Assembly (NCBI GenBank): GCA_905198155.1
Contig: CAJKBQ010000016.1
Coordinates: 4,664-68,663 of the forward strand
Source of the DNA: an uncultured Eubacteriales bacterium
GTDB lineage: Bacteria > Bacillota > Clostridia > Oscillospirales > Acutalibacteraceae
DNA length: 64,000 bases
Direction: 5' to 3'
Part shown: positions 8,787-16,677 of the stretch, in pieces
Position numbering within the stretch: the first letter of the stretch is position 1
How the letters are laid out: each line of letters begins with the position of its first letter
Position numbers and translations under genes: made by a program
The notes under the pieces: model-generated
Seen by the model: the letters and a program-made list of their open reading frames with translations, nothing else
Databases searched by the model: none
What the model was told of the DNA's origin: nothing

Positions 8787-8795
8787 TGCTATACT
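8787..8795 (+). promoter_or_regulatory. Extended -10 promoter of the RloAB-like pair
   Basis: TGC-TATACT forms an extended -10 element without a clear -35 box. Transcription would start near 8802, very close to the ribosome site. Confidence 0.5.
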
Positions 8796-8820
8796 AAAAA
8801 CAAGGAAAGGGTGAGTGAAA

Positions 8821-10110
8821 ATGCTGATTAAATTGCGGATCAACAACTGTCTGATTTTTGATTCGGAAGTAGAGTTTTCGATGAAGGCCAATCTGCATCT
8901 GAAAAAATTCCCGAACAATTACACCCAAGTAGGATCCATACCGGTACTGAAGTCGGCGATCTTATTTGGTCCCAACAATACCGGGAAAACGAATATGGTG
9001 CGGGCGATCGAGACAGTTCAGGACGTGCTGCTGAACCGGAAGGCGGAGATTACGCCCAATATATTTTCTGCAAATCCGGTTTGCGAATTTACGGTTTGGT
9101 TTTGGGAAGATGGGGCAGAGTATCTGTTCGAAGTTCGATATGATGCAGAAAAACATGCGTATTTGTACGAACGGTTTGCTCAAGTAACGCGCGACGGGTA
9201 TGGAAATGAGAAGGAAACCGACTGGTTGATTCGAGACAACGAGAACCAGATCTATCGCTGCGCCGACGACAAAACGCTGGAACCGGTAATGCCGGCGGCA
9301 GCAACGGATCATATCTTAGTATATTTGGTGAATCCGGAGCGGTATGAGGTGTTGAACCGGGTGAAGACGATTTTGGTTTCGTTCGCATTGAAAATTGACA
9401 TTGTCGATATGAACAATATCCCGATAAAAAAGACCATTGACCTGCTGAAGGCAGGGGAGATGCGCGAAAAAATTGCGAATTTCGTGCGGAATGCCGATTT
9501 GTCACTGGAAGACTTCCGATACCTTAGCAATGCAGAGATGCAGCAGGAAATGCCTGGTTTAGAAAAAACAGTGATATCCGGATTTCAAACACAGGAAAAG
9601 GCGATGGCAACTGCCGCTCCGATTCTGGAAATGCTGCATTTGGGGTCGGTATATAATGGGTGCACGCTGCCAAGTGTGTTTTTTGATTCGACCGGTACCA
9701 AAAAAGTTGCTGCACTGGCCAGCTATGTGCTGGATGCGTTGAATCATGGGCGCGTGCTGGTGGTGGATGAACTGGACAACAGCCTGCATTTTAAGCTGAC
9801 GCGCGAGATTATTGCGCTGTTTAACAATGAATTGAACACAAATGCACAACTAATCGCAACGGTTCATGACGTTTCACTGCTGGATTGCAAAACACTGTTC
9901 CGCAAAGATCAGATTTGGTTTACGCACAAAGATCAAGCACACGCTTATTTGTATTCACTGGCAGATTTTACTGCAGAAAAGGACGGCGTGCGGGATTCCA
10001 CGGATTTGATTGAAAAATATCGATCCGGATGTTTTGGCGCGCTGCCGGATCCGGATTTGTTCCAGTCTCTGTTGGAGGTGAAGCAGAATGCCGAATCTTC
10101 CGCCAATTGA
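8821..10110 (+). CDS. AAA ATPase, RloA/AbiLi-like (candidate defence)
   Basis: A 429-aa ABC/SMC-like ATPase of the AAA_15/AAA_21 group. Walker A is GPNNTGKT at residues 50-57. A late Walker B segment VLVVDELDNSLH lies near residue 315, followed by the ATVHDVSLLD switch region. The domain between carries the helical insertion usual for OLD/RloA-type ATPases. An ATG at 8821 or a GTG at 8815 could be used after AAGGAAAGG; I prefer the ATG. The gene overlaps the RloB-like gene by 23 nt. Known family pairs (AbiL, and by analogy OLD, Gabija and PARIS) act in phage exclusion. Base composition is visibly more AT-rich than the neighbours, which suggests transfer. Confidence 0.85.
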   Translation: MLIKLRINNCLIFDSEVEFSMKANLHLKKFPNNYTQVGSIPVLKSAILFGPNNTGKTNMVRAIETVQDVLLNRKAEITPNIFSANPVCEFTVWFWEDGAEYLFEVRYDAEKHAYLYERFAQVTRDGYGNEKETDWLIRDNENQIYRCADDKTLEPVMPAAATDHILVYLVNPERYEVLNRVKTILVSFALKIDIVDMNNIPIKKTIDLLKAGEMREKIANFVRNADLSLEDFRYLSNAEMQQEMPGLEKTVISGFQTQEKAMATAAPILEMLHLGSVYNGCTLPSVFFDSTGTKKVAALASYVLDALNHGRVLVVDELDNSLHFKLTREIIALFNNELNTNAQLIATVHDVSLLDCKTLFRKDQIWFTHKDQAHAYLYSLADFTAEKDGVRDSTDLIEKYRSGCFGALPDPDLFQSLLEVKQNAESSAN

Positions 10111-10720
10111 TCACAGACACCGCATTGGTGTAATCTGCGAGGGAAATGAAGATTACGCATATTTTGAACGCCTGACGCAACTGCATGTGTGGGACGCCCA
10201 ATATGAGTTTTGTTTGATAAATGCCAAAAGTGCGTCGAATATTCCGGCGCGGTATCAGCACGACTTTCAAAACAATCGATATGAACTGCTGCTGGTATTT
10301 TGTGACACGGATAAAGCACCGTACCGCGAGTACCAGCAGATCAAGCAAAAGATCAATCAGTTTCACGACAGCTGTGCCGCTGATCACGCGATCATTTTTG
10401 CGAATCCATGCACGATGCAGATTATACTGGCGCATTTCGGCGATGCAACGCTGAAGAATCAAAGTAAAAAAACCAATGCCTCCGTGATTGCGCAGCTGAC
10501 TGGGGTTGCGAATTATGATGCACACGACACACAAATTCGTGCTGTATGCCAGCAGATCTTCCAGAAAAGCTACCCGGACATGAAGGTGCGGGTTCAGGCA
10601 ATGAATCGACCGGACACGGAACCGGGCAGCACCAATTTCGGCGTGTTTTTGGATCGATTTGAGCAGTCTGACGACAGGTGGATTGCACAACTGACCCGTA
10701 TGATTATGGGCGATGAATAG
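10088..10720 (+). CDS. RloB-like protein with Toprim-type motifs
   Basis: A 210-aa protein of the RloB family, the partner of the upstream ATPase. It starts inside that gene's 3' end with GGAGGTG 7 nt before the ATG. The Toprim-like pattern is visible: a hydrophobic strand ending in E18-G-x-E-D (GVICEGNED) and a second strand ending in D73-x-D75 (LVFCDTDK), the expected metal ligands of a nuclease-type Toprim fold. FANPCTMQIILAHF matches the RloB signature (NPC-x-E-x-W-x-LLH) only loosely, with Met for the usual Glu. The likely role is the effector nuclease, inferred from the motifs and context. Confidence 0.82.
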   Translation: MPNLPPIDHRHRIGVICEGNEDYAYFERLTQLHVWDAQYEFCLINAKSASNIPARYQHDFQNNRYELLLVFCDTDKAPYREYQQIKQKINQFHDSCAADHAIIFANPCTMQIILAHFGDATLKNQSKKTNASVIAQLTGVANYDAHDTQIRAVCQQIFQKSYPDMKVRVQAMNRPDTEPGSTNFGVFLDRFEQSDDRWIAQLTRMIMGDE

Positions 10721-10742
10721 CGCTTTTTGGAATTTTTATATG

Positions 10743-10778
10743 ACTCCCCGCCGCACCTGGTAGGGTGCGGCGGGGAGT
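10743..10778. repeat. 15-bp inverted repeat between convergent genes
   Basis: ACTCCCCGCCGCACC (10743-10757) pairs perfectly with the segment 10764-10778 around a 6-nt loop. It lies between the RloB-like stop and the stop of the convergent DUF1846 gene. It is probably a transcription barrier, but neither side has a T run. Confidence 0.7.
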
Positions 10779-10789
10779 GTGCGGATTGC

Positions 10790-12274
10790 TCACAGGAAAA
10801 CATTTTTTTCGGGGAATTCGGGTTCGCACGTCAGGTTCAGGCCCATTTTGCGGAGGGTGCCTTCGTCGCCGGAGTGCAGCAGCTGGGTGGAGTGCAGCTC
10901 GCAGTCTTTGAGCCGGGGCAGCTGCGCCACGGCGGAGGCGGCGACCGGGTCGGAGGCGGCGCAGATGTACAGCGCGGTCAGCACATCGTCCACTTTCAGC
11001 AGACTGCTGCGGCTGTGGAGCAGCTCGATTTTCAGCTTCAGCACCGGTTCCAGCACGCTGGGGCTGATGAGCAGCGTGCTTTTGGGGATATCGGCCATAA
11101 CTTTAATGGAATTCAGCACGGCGGCGCTGCACGCGCTGAGCATCGACGTGGTTTTGCCGGTGATGATCCGGCCGTCCGGCAGCTCGATGGCTGCCGCAGG
11201 GGCACTGCATGCATCACGTTTTTTGCGCGCAGACGGGACGACGGCGCGGTCTTCCGGGTGCAGATCCAGCTGCTGCATGACGGATTTCAGTTTTTCGACC
11301 GTTTCGGGACGTTCTTTGCCTTGCTTCAGGTCGTCGATGCCTTTCCAGTAGCGGCGGATGACTTCCTGCTTGCTGGCTTCGCGGCACGCGTCGTCGTCGA
11401 TGATCGCGTAGCCGGCCATGTTGACGCCCATATCGGTGGGACTGCAATAAAAATTGGCATTGCCGGTGATTTTGGTCAGGATGGTGCGGACGATGGGGAA
11501 TGCTTCGACGTCGCGGTTATAGTTGACGGTGGTGATGCCGTAGGCTTCGAGGTGGTAGGGGTCGATCATGTTGACGTCCTGTAGGTCGGCGGTGGCGGCT
11601 TCGTACGCGAGGTTGACCGGGTGCTTCAGCGGCAGGTTCCAAATCGGGAACGTTTCGTACTTGCCGTAGCCCGCTTTGACGCCGCGGCGGTGCTCGTGAT
11701 ACACCTGGGACAGGCAGGTCGCCAGCTTGCCGCTGCCCGGGCCGGGCGCGGTTACAACGACCAGCGGCTTCGTTGTTTCAATGTACGGATTGGCGCCGTA
11801 CCCCTGGTCGCTGACAATGTAATCCACGTCGGACGGATAGCCCTTGATCGGGCGGTGAATGTAGCTGCGGATGCCGCGGGCGTCCAGCTTGCGGATAAAC
11901 TGATCGGCGGCGGTTTGGCCGGTGTACTGCGTGATGACAACGCTGTTGACCGAAATGCCCATTTCCCGTACGTCGGACAGCTGGCGCAGGAGGTCCATTT
12001 CGTAGCTGATGCCGAGGTCGGCGCGAATCTTGGTTTTTTCGATGTTGCCGGCGCTGATGCAGAACACGATCTCGGCTTCCGGACTGAGCGATTGCAGCAG
12101 GCGGATCTTGGCGTCCGGCTGGAATCCGGGGAGCACGCGCGATGCGTGATAGTCGTCAAACAGTTTGCCGCCAAATTCCAGGTACAGCTTGCCGTCGAAG
12201 CGTGAGATGCGCTCCAATATGTGCGCCCGCTGCCGCTGCACATACAGGTCGTTGTCAAATCCGATTTTTTTCAT
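10790..12274 (-). CDS. DUF1846 domain-containing protein
   Basis: A 494-aa protein of the DUF1846 family, which combines an ATP-binding-like fold (VVVTAPGPGSGKLATCLSQ near residue 175) with conserved segments such as FETFPIWNLPLKHPVNLAYE. The N-terminus MKKIGFDNDLYVQRQR matches the family start. An in-frame GTG three codons upstream is an alternative, since neither has a strong ribosome site; the longer reading to 12793 runs antisense to the next gene and is rejected. Members are full length at about 495 aa. The function is not established. It is monocistronic, with its own promoter at 12317-12345. Confidence 0.93.
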   Translation of the reverse strand: MKKIGFDNDLYVQRQRAHILERISRFDGKLYLEFGGKLFDDYHASRVLPGFQPDAKIRLLQSLSPEAEIVFCISAGNIEKTKIRADLGISYEMDLLRQLSDVREMGISVNSVVITQYTGQTAADQFIRKLDARGIRSYIHRPIKGYPSDVDYIVSDQGYGANPYIETTKPLVVVTAPGPGSGKLATCLSQVYHEHRRGVKAGYGKYETFPIWNLPLKHPVNLAYEAATADLQDVNMIDPYHLEAYGITTVNYNRDVEAFPIVRTILTKITGNANFYCSPTDMGVNMAGYAIIDDDACREASKQEVIRRYWKGIDDLKQGKERPETVEKLKSVMQQLDLHPEDRAVVPSARKKRDACSAPAAAIELPDGRIITGKTTSMLSACSAAVLNSIKVMADIPKSTLLISPSVLEPVLKLKIELLHSRSSLLKVDDVLTALYICAASDPVAASAVAQLPRLKDCELHSTQLLHSGDEGTLRKMGLNLTCEPEFPEKNVFL

Positions 12275-12316
12275 TCCGTCCACGTCGCTTTCTTGAATTT
12301 TTAGAATCCGTTCATA

Positions 12317-12345
12317 ATCATACCATAAAAACGTGCCGGATACAA
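12317..12345 (-). promoter_or_regulatory. Promoter of the DUF1846 gene
   Basis: On the minus strand TTGTAT (12345-12340), a 17-nt spacer and TATGAT (12322-12317). Confidence 0.65.
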
Positions 12346-12368
12346 GTGTTCCGGCGCAGAATTTCGTG

Positions 12369-12405
12369 AAAAAAGGCGTATTCGCATGAATTACGCGAAT
12401 ACGCC
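12369..12405 (-). terminator. Terminator of the AraC/dehydrogenase/isomerase operon
   Basis: An 11-bp stem (12375-12385 with 12395-12405; GGCGTATTCGC and its complement). On the minus strand it is followed by TTTTTTCAC. Confidence 0.8.
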
Positions 12406-12423
12406 CGGAAAATTGCGGGAAAA

Positions 12424-13200
12424 TCAGTCGAAAGCGTGCGCCCAGCGGTTCAGCTCGGCAGCCGTTTCGGCCAGCGATTCGAGGCGGTCGTCGTGCATGA
12501 ATTCCAGCAGCAGGCTGTGTGTTCCGCCGTGGCGGGCGAAAATCGACAGGTATTCGTGCCAGCGGTCGGCGTGCGCGGCAAGCGGCAGCTTCACCAGGCG
12601 GCCGTTCCGAATTTCCCACGAAAAGACATGGATATTCGTGGTATACGGTACCAACGCTTCGGCGGCTTCGAGGTTGTAAGCATGGTCGTGGTTCTGGTTC
12701 GGTTGCCAGTACATCCGCATGGACGGATGATCGACGGCGGTCATATAGCGCAGCGCGCTGGGGTATTCGTCGGTCAGCGTGCCGGGATGGCATTCGAGCG
12801 CAAGCACTTTGCCGCGGGCGGCGGCAGTTTCCGCCAGCTGCTGCCCTTCGGCGGCGAGCGCGTCAAACTGCGCGTCGGTCAGGTCTTTGCTGCCGACGGT
12901 GCCGCCCCAGATGCGGATGACCGATGCGCCCAAGGCGTCGGCGGTGTCCAGATACGGGACGATGGCGGCGGCGGGATCCGCCGAAGTGCCCAGGCGGAAA
13001 TAGCTGCCGTAGGATCCGGCGGCCATGCCGCAGGATTCGGTTTCCTGCCGGACGGCGCGGGCCAGCGCGGTATCGCCGGCGGGGACGTGCACGTCGCTGC
13101 CGAACTCCATTTGGTGCAGCCCGGCGCGCGATGCCGCGCCGAGAATTTCTTCGATGGTATGCGGACGGAACGAAATAGAGGTCAATCCGGTTTCAAACAT
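12424..13200 (-). CDS. Sugar phosphate isomerase/epimerase-like TIM barrel
   Basis: A 258-aa protein of the AP-endonuclease-2-type TIM-barrel fold used by xylose-isomerase-like epimerases. Candidate metal ligands sit at strand ends: ALECHPG near residue 140, a His in NIHVFSWE near 190 and LLLEFMHDD near 235. It is the last gene of a minus-strand operon (AraC regulator, 2-hydroxyacid dehydrogenase, isomerase), 35 nt after the dehydrogenase, and ends at a strong terminator. The context suggests it acts on a sugar or sugar acid that is also processed by the divergent oxidoreductases. The exact substrate cannot be read from the sequence. Confidence 0.82.
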   Translation of the reverse strand: MFETGLTSISFRPHTIEEILGAASRAGLHQMEFGSDVHVPAGDTALARAVRQETESCGMAAGSYGSYFRLGTSADPAAAIVPYLDTADALGASVIRIWGGTVGSKDLTDAQFDALAAEGQQLAETAAARGKVLALECHPGTLTDEYPSALRYMTAVDHPSMRMYWQPNQNHDHAYNLEAAEALVPYTTNIHVFSWEIRNGRLVKLPLAAHADRWHEYLSIFARHGGTHSLLLEFMHDDRLESLAETAAELNRWAHAFD

Positions 13201-13235
13201 GACAAATCAGCCAGCCTTTCTGTGCGGCGCGAAAA

Positions 13236-14246
13236 TTACGCCATGGTTTCCAGCATTTTGGGGGTCACGGACCAGCGGGTCGGCTCCCCGGCGATCAGGC
13301 GGCGGAACTCTTCCAGCATATACAGCGACATCCGGTGGACTTCCTTGCCTTTGCTGCCGGCGATGTGCGGGGTGAGGAACACGTTGGGCATGGTGTAGAA
13401 CGGCGACTCGGCGACCGGCGGTTCGGGATATGTGACGTCCAGCACGGCGGTGCGGGTGGGGACTTCGGTCAGCGCACGGACGAGGTCCGGCTCCACGACC
13501 TGCGCGCCGCGGCCGGTGTTGATGAACGTGGCCTGCGGGAGCATCCGGGCAAAGCAGCGGTCGTAATTGAGCATTCCGACGGTCTGCGGGTTGTTGGCCA
13601 GGTGATTGGAGATGGTTTGGCATTCGGTGAAAATGCGCTCCAGTGTCGTTTTTTCGACGCCCAGCTGCGCGGCGCGTTCGTCGGACAGGAACGGGTCGAA
13701 CACCATCACATGGATGTGATAATCGCGCAGCCGCTCGGCGACCATGGAACCGATCATGCCCGCGCCGATCAGGCCGACGGCGCAGTCGTAGTTGCCGTCG
13801 TAGTTCGCACGCTGCGCGCTGCGGGCGGCGATGCGGCCTTCGAGCGTGGAGCACTGGGCGCAGGCCTGGAAGAACCCGGTGTTCGCCAGGACGATCTGCG
13901 CGACAGTGTATTCCGCAACAGGCACGCCGTTGGCCGCCCACGCGGAAAAGACCTGCACGCCGCAGTTCAGGAACGGGCGCGCAAACTGCTGCACCGAACC
14001 GGCGCCGTAGAAAACGGCTTTGAGGTTCGGGAGGTACTGCCGAATCTCATCCTCGGTCAGCGTGGGCATGCCCCATGTGGTGAAGATGTAGTCGGCATCG
14101 GCACCGATGGACGGGTCGGCCAGCAGCTGCTCTTTGCTGTACGCGGTCGGGATCAATCCGGCCTCCGCCTGCAGCGCCGCGATGGTCTCCGGCGGGTAGA
14201 CGTAGTGGAAATTGTGATCGGATCCGTTCAAAAAAATGCTTTTCAT
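13236..14246 (-). CDS. D-2-hydroxyacid dehydrogenase family protein
   Basis: A 336-aa NAD(P)-dependent dehydrogenase. The Rossmann motif GLIGAGMIGSMVAERL lies near residue 165. The family's catalytic triad is present: Arg in INTGRGAQVVE, Glu in YPEPPVAE and His in LTPHIAGSKG. The start overlaps the stop of the AraC gene by ATGA, which implies translational coupling. It would interconvert a 2-keto acid and a 2-hydroxy acid, or oxidise a sugar-derived hydroxy acid, in the same pathway as the adjacent isomerase. The N-terminal half is divergent from classic lactate or phosphoglycerate dehydrogenases, so the substrate is open. Confidence 0.85.
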   Translation of the reverse strand: MKSIFLNGSDHNFHYVYPPETIAALQAEAGLIPTAYSKEQLLADPSIGADADYIFTTWGMPTLTEDEIRQYLPNLKAVFYGAGSVQQFARPFLNCGVQVFSAWAANGVPVAEYTVAQIVLANTGFFQACAQCSTLEGRIAARSAQRANYDGNYDCAVGLIGAGMIGSMVAERLRDYHIHVMVFDPFLSDERAAQLGVEKTTLERIFTECQTISNHLANNPQTVGMLNYDRCFARMLPQATFINTGRGAQVVEPDLVRALTEVPTRTAVLDVTYPEPPVAESPFYTMPNVFLTPHIAGSKGKEVHRMSLYMLEEFRRLIAGEPTRWSVTPKMLETMA

Positions 14247-15067
14247 GTTGCTTCATCCTTTCGCGCTCCGCGCCGGTAATCCGACGGGGAGCAATTCATT
14301 ACGCGGCGAAAATACCGCGAAAAGTTGCTCATATCTTGAAACCCGCATTGCAGCGCGACCTGCGTGACGCTGAGGTCGGAATCGGACAGCAGATCCCGCG
14401 CGACGGACACGCGGCAGAACAGCTGGTACTGCTTGATGCTGTACCCGGTGATGCGTTTGAAGCTGTGCGCCAGGTAGTACGGGCTGAGGTGATACCGCGC
14501 GGCGAGGTCGCGCAGCTGCACTTCCTGCTGGACGTTTTGTTCCAGTTCCTGCTTAATCTCCCACACGGTGGCGGAAACGCCGGCATAGGACGTGAAAAAC
14601 AGGTTGGGCGCAAACCGGCACAGCCGAATCAGCAGCAGCCGCAGCAGCAGCGTTTCGGCTTCGGGAAAGCGCGTTTCGTCCGATTGGTGCTCTGCGAGCA
14701 ATTGCTGCATATAGAACGAGATTTCCGGTTCGATCTCCGAGACGTCGATCACATGGCAGAAGCCTTCGGGCCGGTTGGCGAACACGGACAGCAGCGTGGT
14801 GTTTTTGATCAGATTGTGCGCCGCGGTCGGGTCAATCGACAGCATATACCGCTCGTATACAGCGCCGGTCACGCGCAGACTGTGCGGTTCCAGGCTGTTG
14901 ATAAACAGGATGCTCGGCGCGTGGACGTCGTACTCATGCGCGGCGATGGTTGCGTGCAGCGCGCCGCGGGTGACGTACAGCATTTGGTACGTATTGTGCC
15001 GGTGCGCGGTGACGGTACGCAAATCGGTATGAAATGCGATTTCCGTGATGCATTTTTGAATCGGCAT
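14243..15067 (-). CDS. AraC-family regulator of the catabolic cluster
   Basis: A 274-aa transcription factor. It has an N-terminal cupin-like sensor domain (HRHNTYQMLYVTRGALHATI) and a C-terminal double helix-turn-helix: LRDLAARYHLSPYYLAHSFKRITG followed by VTQVALQCGFQDMSNFSRYFRR. The ATG at 15067 is preceded by AAAGGAG; the upstream ATG at 15088 has no such site. It is the first gene of a minus-strand operon and is transcribed divergently from the oxidoreductase operon, so it likely controls both in response to a small carbohydrate or aromatic ligand. Confidence 0.92.
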   Translation of the reverse strand: MPIQKCITEIAFHTDLRTVTAHRHNTYQMLYVTRGALHATIAAHEYDVHAPSILFINSLEPHSLRVTGAVYERYMLSIDPTAAHNLIKNTTLLSVFANRPEGFCHVIDVSEIEPEISFYMQQLLAEHQSDETRFPEAETLLLRLLLIRLCRFAPNLFFTSYAGVSATVWEIKQELEQNVQQEVQLRDLAARYHLSPYYLAHSFKRITGYSIKQYQLFCRVSVARDLLSDSDLSVTQVALQCGFQDMSNFSRYFRRVMNCSPSDYRRGARKDEAT

Positions 15068-15129
15068 GAATCGCTCCTTTCTGCGCAAATCGCAAGCTTT
15101 ACATAAAACAAAGCACAGAACGCCGTTGC

Positions 15130-15180
15130 AATGCGCTTAAAAAAATTATAAAATAAAAATAGAACAAAGTCAAGCGCATT
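15130..15180. repeat. 9-bp inverted repeat bracketing the divergent promoter
   Basis: AATGCGCTT (15130-15138) and AAGCGCATT (15172-15180) are perfect reverse complements flanking the AraC promoter. Related TGCGCAA/TTGCGCA half-sites lie at about 15082-15088 and 15182-15188. They are candidate binding sites for the AraC protein in the 186-nt divergent region. Confidence 0.5.
15145..15173 (-). promoter_or_regulatory. Promoter of the AraC operon
   Basis: On the minus strand TTGACT (15173-15168), a 17-nt AT-rich spacer and TATAAT (15150-15145). Confidence 0.8.
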
Positions 15181-15253
15181 CTTGCGCAGTCTGAAAGATC
15201 CAAAGCAAGAATTACACAATTCACCATAGTATTCAGATCAGGAGGAATTTGCG

Positions 15254-16567
15254 ATGATTCAGTCTATTCACACACAGGCGCAGCTGGAAGCCGCCAATGC
15301 GCAGCTGGGCGGCTCGCTGCCGTACACGGACGATCTGCGCCCGCTGGCGCAGCCGCTCACTGTTGGCACGCGCACCGTGCCCAACCGCGTGGCGTATCAG
15401 GCGATGGAGGGGTGCGACGGCACGCGCAGCGGGTCGCCGGACGCGCTGACCATCCGGCGGTACCATCGGTTCGCCAAGGGCGGGCCGGGCGTGATCTGGT
15501 TCGAAGCGACGGCGGTGCAGCAAGACGGCCGCGCCAATCCGCGCCAGCTGTACATGACGCCGGACAACCTAGATGACTTCGCGCGGCTGGTCAGCGAGAT
15601 CAAGGAAATCTGTATGCGCGAAAACGGGTACGAGCCGCTGGTGTTCTGCCAGCTGACGCATTCCGGCCGGTACAGCAAGCCGGACGGCGTGCCCGCGCCG
15701 CTGATTGCGTACAACAATCCGATTTTTGAGAAAGATCACCCGATTGCGGCGGATCGGATTCTGACCGACGATGCGCTCGACCGGATTGGGGAACACCTGG
15801 TTGCGTCGGCACAGCTGGCGGAGCGCGCCGGGTTTGACGGCGCGGACATCAAGTGCTGCCACCGGTACCTGCTGTGCGAGCTGCTGAGTGCGTACGAACG
15901 GCCGGGCAAATACGGCGGCAGTTACGAAAACCGCACGCGCCTGCTGCGCGAAAGTGTGCGCGGCGCGATTGCGGCGTGCGGGTCGGAATTCCTGATTTCC
16001 ACGCGGATGAACGCGTACGATGGGTTCCCGTACCCGTACGGGTTCGGCGTACAGCCGGACAACGGGATTGTGCCGGACTGGACGGAGGCCATCCGTCTGG
16101 TGGGCGACCTGAAAGTCGAGGGCGTCAAGATTGTGAACATCACGATGGGCAACCCGTACTTCAACCCGCACGTCAACCGTCCGTACAACCACGGCGGCTA
16201 TGTTCCGCCGGAGGAGCCGTTCACCGGGGTCAACCGGATGCTGACGGGGATCGCGGAGATTCAGCGTGCGCATCCGGATGTGCCGATCATCAGTTCGGGG
16301 CTGACCTGGCTGAGCGACGCGTCGGCCAATGTGGCGGCGGCGTGCATCCGCGACGGATGGTTCGCCATGGCAGGCTATGGGCGGATGACGCTGGCATACC
16401 CGGACATCGCTCGGACGATTGTCGCCGGGGAGCGGCCGGCGCTGAACCGCTGCTGCATTGCGTGCAGCAAATGCACCGAGATCATGCGGACGCCGGGCGG
16501 CACGCCGGGGTGCGTGATCCGGGACAGCGAAGTGTATTTGCCGATTTACAAAAAACAGTGCAAATAA
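15254..16567 (+). CDS. Old Yellow Enzyme-type NADH:flavin oxidoreductase
   Basis: A 437-aa FMN-binding TIM barrel of the OYE/2,4-dienoyl-CoA reductase group. FCQLTHSGRYSKP and AGFDGADIKCCHRYLLCELLS match the FMN and active-site segments. In the latter, Lys replaces the first His of the usual H-x2-H pair while the second His remains. The C-terminus CIACSKC plus a later Cys (GTPGC) forms a 4Fe-4S site, so electrons probably arrive by a redox partner; the C-terminal NAD(P)H/FAD domains of dienoyl-CoA reductases are absent. AGGAGG lies 8 nt before the ATG. It is first in the operon with an SDR and a fumarate-reductase-like flavoprotein, and probably reduces an activated C=C bond. Confidence 0.86.
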   Translation: MIQSIHTQAQLEAANAQLGGSLPYTDDLRPLAQPLTVGTRTVPNRVAYQAMEGCDGTRSGSPDALTIRRYHRFAKGGPGVIWFEATAVQQDGRANPRQLYMTPDNLDDFARLVSEIKEICMRENGYEPLVFCQLTHSGRYSKPDGVPAPLIAYNNPIFEKDHPIAADRILTDDALDRIGEHLVASAQLAERAGFDGADIKCCHRYLLCELLSAYERPGKYGGSYENRTRLLRESVRGAIAACGSEFLISTRMNAYDGFPYPYGFGVQPDNGIVPDWTEAIRLVGDLKVEGVKIVNITMGNPYFNPHVNRPYNHGGYVPPEEPFTGVNRMLTGIAEIQRAHPDVPIISSGLTWLSDASANVAAACIRDGWFAMAGYGRMTLAYPDIARTIVAGERPALNRCCIACSKCTEIMRTPGGTPGCVIRDSEVYLPIYKKQCK

Positions 16568-16677
16568 CGCCATAAAAACAGGTGCGGAGCATCGGTTCAC
16601 ATAATATTCCAAATTTTGAGAATCAACGATGCGATTATTTCTATTTACAAATTCAATTGAAAGGAACGGGATATCAA

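Noticed and set aside
10743..10778. Canonical terminator
   Set aside because: The stem is excellent but no T run follows on either strand, so it is kept only as an inverted repeat.
12275..12793. N-terminal extension of the DUF1846 protein
   Set aside because: It overlaps the isomerase gene antisense and the family starts at MKKIGFDNDLY; a promoter lies at 12317-12345.
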